A DNA stretch of 64,000 bases from Diatrype stigma (lineage: Eukaryota; Ascomycota; Sordariomycetes; Xylariales; Diatrypaceae). The notes under the pieces were generated by a model. The model searched no databases, was not told where the DNA came from, and saw only the letters and a list, made by a program, of their open reading frames with translations. Location of the stretch: NCBI GenBank assembly GCA_022225965.2, contig JAKJXP020000089.1, positions 62,001 through 126,000 of the forward strand. The letters run 5' to 3'. Positions 59,282 through 64,000 of this stretch are shown here, in pieces (position 1 is the first letter of the stretch; every line of letters starts with the position of its first letter). The translations under genes were made by a program, and so were the position numbers.

Positions 59282-61807
59282 GATGCGCGAGATGCAATCG
59301 CAATCAATAGCAATAGCAATAGCAAGGCTGAACCTAGTCAAGCTTCCGTACAGAGGTACGAAGTATATGGGCACACTTTGGAAGAAGTCACGAGATCGAG
59401 TAAGCTTGCTGCACGGCGCTGGCTGCGGGATGAGAAACGGTTCTAGAAACAACGTCTATATCCGCAGATCGTCACAAAAATGCTATAGATATAGTGATGT
59501 AATCGCAATCTACTCATACGCGTCGCGCAGGGCAGGGCGTGTATATAGGAAAAGACAATGGTTCGTTCGCACCTATCCAGCTCTCCAGGCGGGAAATGGG
59601 GACCGGCGGTAATAGTGACGATGCAGCGACAAAGGTGAATATGAACATGTGAATGGAATATGAAGGCTGGAAGGGTGAGTAGCAAAAGAGGCAGATGATA
59701 GGTAAGTAGGTATGTATGTATGTAATAGCTGATAACCTACGAAGTACAATGGGGGGATCATCCGAAGGTAAGTGAGGCCTGGGTGGCTGTATGTATGAAG
59801 TAATCAATCTAGTTATGTCGTATGCACCGTAGTTCTAACTAATACCGTACTATGCAGCTATGGTAAGGAGATGACCTCCTGCATTGCCGGGGTTCAAGGC
59901 TGTCCAGCTGTCCATGAATGGAACCTTCGGCAGTGGCTCCATTGGGTGCTACATTAGGCCTCACGCTAGCGGTAATAGAACCCCGGCAGCTGCCCGGGTA
60001 TACAGTGGCCAATGGTGATCGCCTATCGAGGTCTTTCTTCAACGCTGCATCCGGGTACGATACTTGTACTGCAGGTGCTGACTGCCAACCAACAATTGCA
60101 CCCGCGGCCCGGCTTCTGGGACGGAGATTTCAGGTAGGTACAGCTTATTACACGCTGCTTATTACATGATGTGTGTAGGTCCCTGCTTCCTTGCTTCCGT
60201 ACCCTTTCTTGTCTTTACCATGTGCCTGGCATGGAGAGGTACACGTACATACTGGAATATGTCATTAGACGCATGTCCCTGTCCCTCCCCTCCTTTTGCT
60301 CCGTATGGAGACAGATTCAAGCCGAGGCTCGCTACTTTCGACCTCGGACCGGCCACTACTGCGAAGCATCTGAGCGCTAGACTATGTTAGTGCAACGAGT
60401 TACCCCAAACCCCACGCCCGTGTGGATATATGCCCGGTCTGCCAGTATCGAGGGTGCGAGGACAAGCTTGCTAGGTATTTCTCATCGCATGTGATGTAAT
60501 GTAGGTAGTAGGTAGCCACGAAGAAATATTGGTCCTGCAAATATATATTACTCCAAATCAGGATATCGGCGGGTATGCAATAATAGAACCGGCGCATTAT
60601 TATATTACCTGCACTGAAACACGCATAAGCTGTGGTTGTAACACAGTTGGTTGTAGGTGATACGAAGCCAGCTTGCATCTACGACCAGGAAATTAAGTAA
60701 GGAGGTAACTCGGTTGTAGAACTCTTATAAGCTTAGTAGCTATCCGTAGATGACACAATCCACTTCCGCCCTGGCTGGGTGGTAGGAATGGACTGTATTC
60801 CCTTCTTGGAGGATTTCATGATATAACATCAGCTGACGCCCGGGCAATACCATATTTTCCAGCGCGAGGTATATATGAACACAAACTTTCAGATTATATA
60901 GTCCTTGACCTTCCCAGACTACTCGGAATGCCATGTTTCGCACTGCCGTAAAAATACGATAGGGGTCGCCTTGCTACTCTGGCTTCATCCCCCCCCCCCC
61001 CCCCCCCCCCAATATCCGATGAAGCCTAGGTATAAGCCACCACAGACACTCGGGACTCTTCTCACCGTACGCCATGAGTTATGGGATATGATAAGCGTGG
61101 CTGTAAGCTATAGGATGCAGGCTAGGGAATAGGGGTGTAGGTGTCAGAGATGTCTCAGGGGTAAAGCCACAGTAGTGACCACCTATTCAGGGGGTGGTAG
61201 GCTGTAGCAGCGGCATGATCCCTTTTCCAACGTCTTAGCCAGCATACTTACCGTATCAAAAAGTTCGATAAACCACCATACGCGAATGTTCGAGTATGAC
61301 ATTTTGGTGAAGATACACTTCGGACGTTTCTGTAGTAAGCGTGTCAGGTTACACCGTTGAACCAAGTCATGGAAAGGATGAGATGGAGGCTTTCTACTTA
61401 CGTGGCTCAGCCCATTTCTCTGGATCAATGCATATCACGCACCGGCATGTAGGTAGTAAGTCGAAAGTCCAAGCAATATTTAACACATATCGCAGACCAT
61501 CATCCTTCCAGTTCCTCTCAACATGTGCACACGTTCTTGTAGTGGTGGTGGTGGTTCGGGGGTATTTCATTCATCTAACCATTCCATATCATCGTCCCAG
61601 GCTTCGACGTCATCAACGTACACCAACTAACAATATATAACACATCATTCATTACATTAATTTTCCCAACCCAGCTTTTCCCCGAGCATGATATGTTGTC
61701 CTCGACAAGGTAAGGCACACACCCATATATACACCCATATATATATCCCCATTTTTCCCCTTCTCCTCGAAGTTTGCTCTAGCCGGCCATTTTTGTTTTA
61801 TTTAGTT
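59282..61807. other. 2.5 kb intergenic region
   Basis: Upstream of the acyl-CoA synthetase gene and downstream of the MFS gene. The immediate leader holds CAATAG/CAATCG hexamer repeats at about 59295-59323. Further out are a poly-C run (60989-61010), a CATA/TGTA run near 59710-59722 and a GTGGTG repeat near 61540. Two inverted CCGAGG/CCTCGG hexamers at 60322-60327 and 60342-60347 match the core of fatty-acid-response sites, but they are more than 1 kb from the ATG. No gene is seen. Confidence 0.55.
60989..61010. repeat. Poly-C run
   Basis: Twenty-two consecutive C residues. Confidence 0.85.
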
Positions 61808-63601
61808 TCAGCGAACCGTCGCAGGCGGCGGGGCCCCGCCCTTCCTCTCCTCCTCGGAGAGGCTCTGCCTGCCGTCGACGCGGAAGTTGCGCAGGCACAG
61901 GGAGGCGGCGAAGGTGATGACGGACAGGCAGAGGCCGGTGATGGCGAGGTAGCGCTGGACGTGGCTGTAGGCGGCGACCATGGCGACGCGCTCGGCCGTG
62001 CCCGCCGTGTACGTCAGGACGAAGGTGAGCGGGGCGGAGTAGGCATCTTTGGCCAGGGCGGCGTCGCCGAGCTCCTGGAGCAGCGCGCCGGGCAGCACCT
62101 GCGTCCAGATGGCGGTGCTGATGGCGTTGCCGAGCGCGGAGCCGATCTGGTAGAAGGACAGGTACAGCGCCGTCACCGTGGCCATGTGCTCGTGGCTCGA
62201 CGCCGCCTGGATCAGCGCCTGCACCGGGTACGAGAACAGCCCGCCGCCGATGCCCAGCACCACCTGGCCGCCGATCATGCCCGACACGCCGGCGCTGCCG
62301 TTGCGGAACTTGATCAGCAGGCCCATAGCCAGGATGAAGACGAGGGTGCCCGCCATGGCGAACGGCTTGACGCGGTGAGTCTTGCGCACCATAGCGCCCG
62401 TCAGGACGCCCGTGACCACCGAGCAGAACGAGTACAGCGACGAGATGGTCGTCGCGTTCTTGACGCTCTGGTCGAAGCTGACCACCAGCACCGTGTACAG
62501 GAAGTCGCCCTGCAGGTACCACGACATGTTCAGGCCGACGGCGATGACCAGGCACGCGATCACGGTGCGGTCCGTCAGCGCGCTGAACGGCACGCACGGG
62601 TACCGGGCGAACCGGACCTCCCAGATGGCGAACAGCGGGATGCAGAGGGCGCCGAAGACGAGCATGACGATGATCTTGGCCGAGCGCCACGTCTGCGTGG
62701 TGCCGCCGGCGAGCGTGAGCGGCAGCAGGATCAGCGTCAGCATGGCGCTGAGCAGGATGATGCCGACGACGTCGATCTCGGAGCCGAGGTCGTAGACGGC
62801 GCGGGCGAGGCCGCGGCCGCCCTTGGCGAGGTGGCGGGGCGGGAGCTTGCCCTGGGCCGCGGCGCGGCGCTTCGCCATGACGATCGGGGCGAAGAGGGCC
62901 AGGGCGCAGACGGGCAGGATGATGCACCACATGGCGATTCCCCAGCGCCAGCCGGCGCGGAGGAGGGTGGCGGAGGCGATGTCGCCCGAGACCCAGGTGT
63001 TGATCAGGAAGGGCAGGGCGGGGACAAAGGAGAAGAGCACGCGGTTCTGCAGCGACGTGACGTCGGCGACGAGGACCTCGATCAGGAGCATGAGACCCGT
63101 GTAGCCGATCTGGTAGAGCAGCTGGCCGGCGGCGAAGGCCTCGACGCCATCGGAGGCGGCGGCCACGGCGGTGCCGACGACGTAGAAGACGCTGGCGAAG
63201 AGCAGGAGCTCGACGCGGCCGAACTTGTCGGCCACGCGGGCGTAGGGCGGCTGGATGGCGGCTGCCACGATAGCCCGCACCGTGTTCATCGTGCCCAGCA
63301 GCGAGTGCTGGCTGTAGCTGTTGGTCGCCGTCGTCTGGTACGTGTACCGGACCGTGGCGTCCAGGCCGTAGCAGTACGCGACCAGGAAGATGCCGACGAA
63401 GAGGATGACCTTCAGCGGCGTGGTGAAGGCCGCCGAGATGGCCGCGATGCGCTCCACGCCCCGCATGTGGATGTCGGATGCGGACTGGAAGCTGTGCTCG
63501 TCGTCGCCGCTGCTGGACGTCACATGCGTCGACTTCTTCTCCTCGACGTCCGAGGGGCTTTGGTTAGCCCCCCTTTCCTTGGCATGTTGCTCGATGTCCA
63601 T
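61808..63601 (-). CDS. Siderophore-iron transporter-type MFS protein, 597 aa
   Basis: Imports ferric siderophores across the plasma membrane (known role of the fungal SIT/Mir family). Single exon starting MDIEQHAKERG, with a ~60-residue hydrophilic N-terminal tail and then about 14 hydrophobic helices, the usual SIT number. Typical blocks are LDATVRYTYQTTATNSY after helix 1, RVADKFGRVELLLF (the loop 2-3 MFS motif), YQIGYTGLMLLIEVLVAD, and the late AMWCIILPVCALAL and GLNMSWYLQGDFLYTVLVV segments. The residues around the YTYQTTA segment and the late luminal loop (TWSQVLPGAL-like, here IWTQVLPGALL) are as in this family. Length and order look complete. Substrate (ferrichrome, coprogen, TAFC or other) cannot be read from sequence. 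No siderophore biosynthesis gene is in the window. A GATA site and TATA-like run lie just upstream. Confidence 0.87.
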   Translation of the reverse strand: MDIEQHAKERGANQSPSDVEEKKSTHVTSSSGDDEHSFQSASDIHMRGVERIAAISAAFTTPLKVILFVGIFLVAYCYGLDATVRYTYQTTATNSYSQHSLLGTMNTVRAIVAAAIQPPYARVADKFGRVELLLFASVFYVVGTAVAAASDGVEAFAAGQLLYQIGYTGLMLLIEVLVADVTSLQNRVLFSFVPALPFLINTWVSGDIASATLLRAGWRWGIAMWCIILPVCALALFAPIVMAKRRAAAQGKLPPRHLAKGGRGLARAVYDLGSEIDVVGIILLSAMLTLILLPLTLAGGTTQTWRSAKIIVMLVFGALCIPLFAIWEVRFARYPCVPFSALTDRTVIACLVIAVGLNMSWYLQGDFLYTVLVVSFDQSVKNATTISSLYSFCSVVTGVLTGAMVRKTHRVKPFAMAGTLVFILAMGLLIKFRNGSAGVSGMIGGQVVLGIGGGLFSYPVQALIQAASSHEHMATVTALYLSFYQIGSALGNAISTAIWTQVLPGALLQELGDAALAKDAYSAPLTFVLTYTAGTAERVAMVAAYSHVQRYLAITGLCLSVITFAASLCLRNFRVDGRQSLSEEERKGGAPPPATVR

Positions 63602-64000
63602 CTTAACTATGTCGTATACGCAGGCGGGTGTGTAGTTCGTGTGTATATAATATATAATATAGATGAAGATAAATCCGATGGTTGGTTATTTAGGTATAAT
63701 CCCAGCCCTGGTGGGATATCTTGGTAATCTCCGGACGAGGGACGGACGATCCGAAAGAGAGTTCAGCAACGGCCAAACGGTGCGTGCTGAGATTAAAGTT
63801 ACGGTTTGTTGAAGTTGGAACTCATTCCAGGTCCCTTTGGAAGCTTAACGGGGGAAGAAGAAAAGAAGGGACGGAATCGTGGGCGCAAAGAACCTTACAT
63901 ACTACCCACCTAGGTCGTAGTTACCTGTTACTAGAAAACTAGTAAGAACTCTTCCCGTTTTTACATCGTGCATGTGAGGGAACCTGAACGTGTGAGGGCG
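63602..64000. other. Upstream region of the siderophore transporter
   Basis: Promoter-side sequence of the MFS gene to the window edge. Apart from the TATA-like run and a GATA motif near 63667 I see no gene. Confidence 0.5.
63641..63672 (-). promoter_or_regulatory. TATA-like run and GATA motif upstream of the siderophore transporter
   Basis: An AT-rich TATATAATATATAATATA-type stretch lies about 42-60 bp upstream of the ATG, followed further out by AGATAA (HGATAR) at 63667-63672. Iron-repressing GATA factors of the SreA type control such transporters, but their full site is longer and matches only partly here. The call is therefore tentative. Confidence 0.35.

Noticed and set aside
60322..60347. 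Inverted CCGAGG/CCTCGG hexamers as FarA/FarB fatty-acid response sites
   Set aside because: They lie over 1 kb upstream of the acyl-CoA synthetase ATG, and hexamers are frequent by chance. I kept them only as a note.
61688..63727. 679-aa open frame on the + strand
   Set aside because: Antisense of the siderophore transporter. It is open because of high GC at third positions; its translation is Asp/Arg/Gly/Ala/Val-rich with no domain.
1..64000. CRISPR arrays, bacterial-type operons or prophage
   Set aside because: No regularly spaced direct repeats with unique spacers exist; the genes have spliceosomal introns and separate promoters, as in a fungal genome.

Overview
This window looks like nuclear DNA of a filamentous ascomycete (Pezizomycotina, most likely Sordariomycetes). 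The genes carry short spliceosomal introns (about 50-80 bp, with one of 291 bp) with GTAAGT/GTATGT-type donors and CTRAC-like branch points. The proteins belong to fungal families: a Yos9/OS-9 lectin, a XanA-type xanthine dioxygenase, a siderophore-type MFS transporter and a fungal seven-helix membrane protein. One AT-rich island has the signature of repeat-induced point mutation (RIP). I rebuilt exon structures by hand from splice sites and reading frame; no alignment or search was possible.

Layout. Positions 1-18,096 hold no gene I can support. The stretch has ordinary base composition but is full of short tandem repeats, TAGGTA/TACCTA motifs and two small inverted-repeat structures (138-667 and 1585-1718). 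A gene island follows at 18,097-27,264. It contains an unrecognised 318-aa protein (+), an unrecognised Q/E-tailed 489-aa protein (-), a membrane-anchored double-psi beta-barrel protein (+) and a five-exon protein with receptor-like seven-helix topology (-). After 5.5 kb without genes comes a two-exon coiled-coil/zinc-finger protein (32,824-35,033, -). A 4,068-bp RIP-degraded transposon lies at 36,863-40,930. It has 129-bp terminal inverted repeats and a perfect 9-bp target-site duplication, which fits a Mutator-like element. A second gene island runs from 45,825 to the right end: Yos9-like lectin (+), XanA-like dioxygenase (-), a 1,238-aa WD40 protein with SUMO- and ubiquitin-binding-type motifs (-), a peroxisomal-type long-chain acyl-CoA synthetase (-) and a siderophore-type MFS transporter (-).

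Functional links. The genes do not form an obvious biosynthetic cluster. The clearest regulatory reading is at the xanthine dioxygenase. Its private 865-bp upstream region has one perfect TCGG-N6-CCGA site (the UaY purine-utilisation activator consensus) 118 bp before the ATG, and several HGATAR (AreA-type) sites further upstream. The most unusual protein is the WD40 product, which joins an N-terminal SUMO-interaction-like motif, a WD40 core and two C-terminal UIM-like helices. It could be a substrate adaptor in a ubiquitin/SUMO pathway, possibly a Raf1/DIM-9-like CUL4 adaptor.
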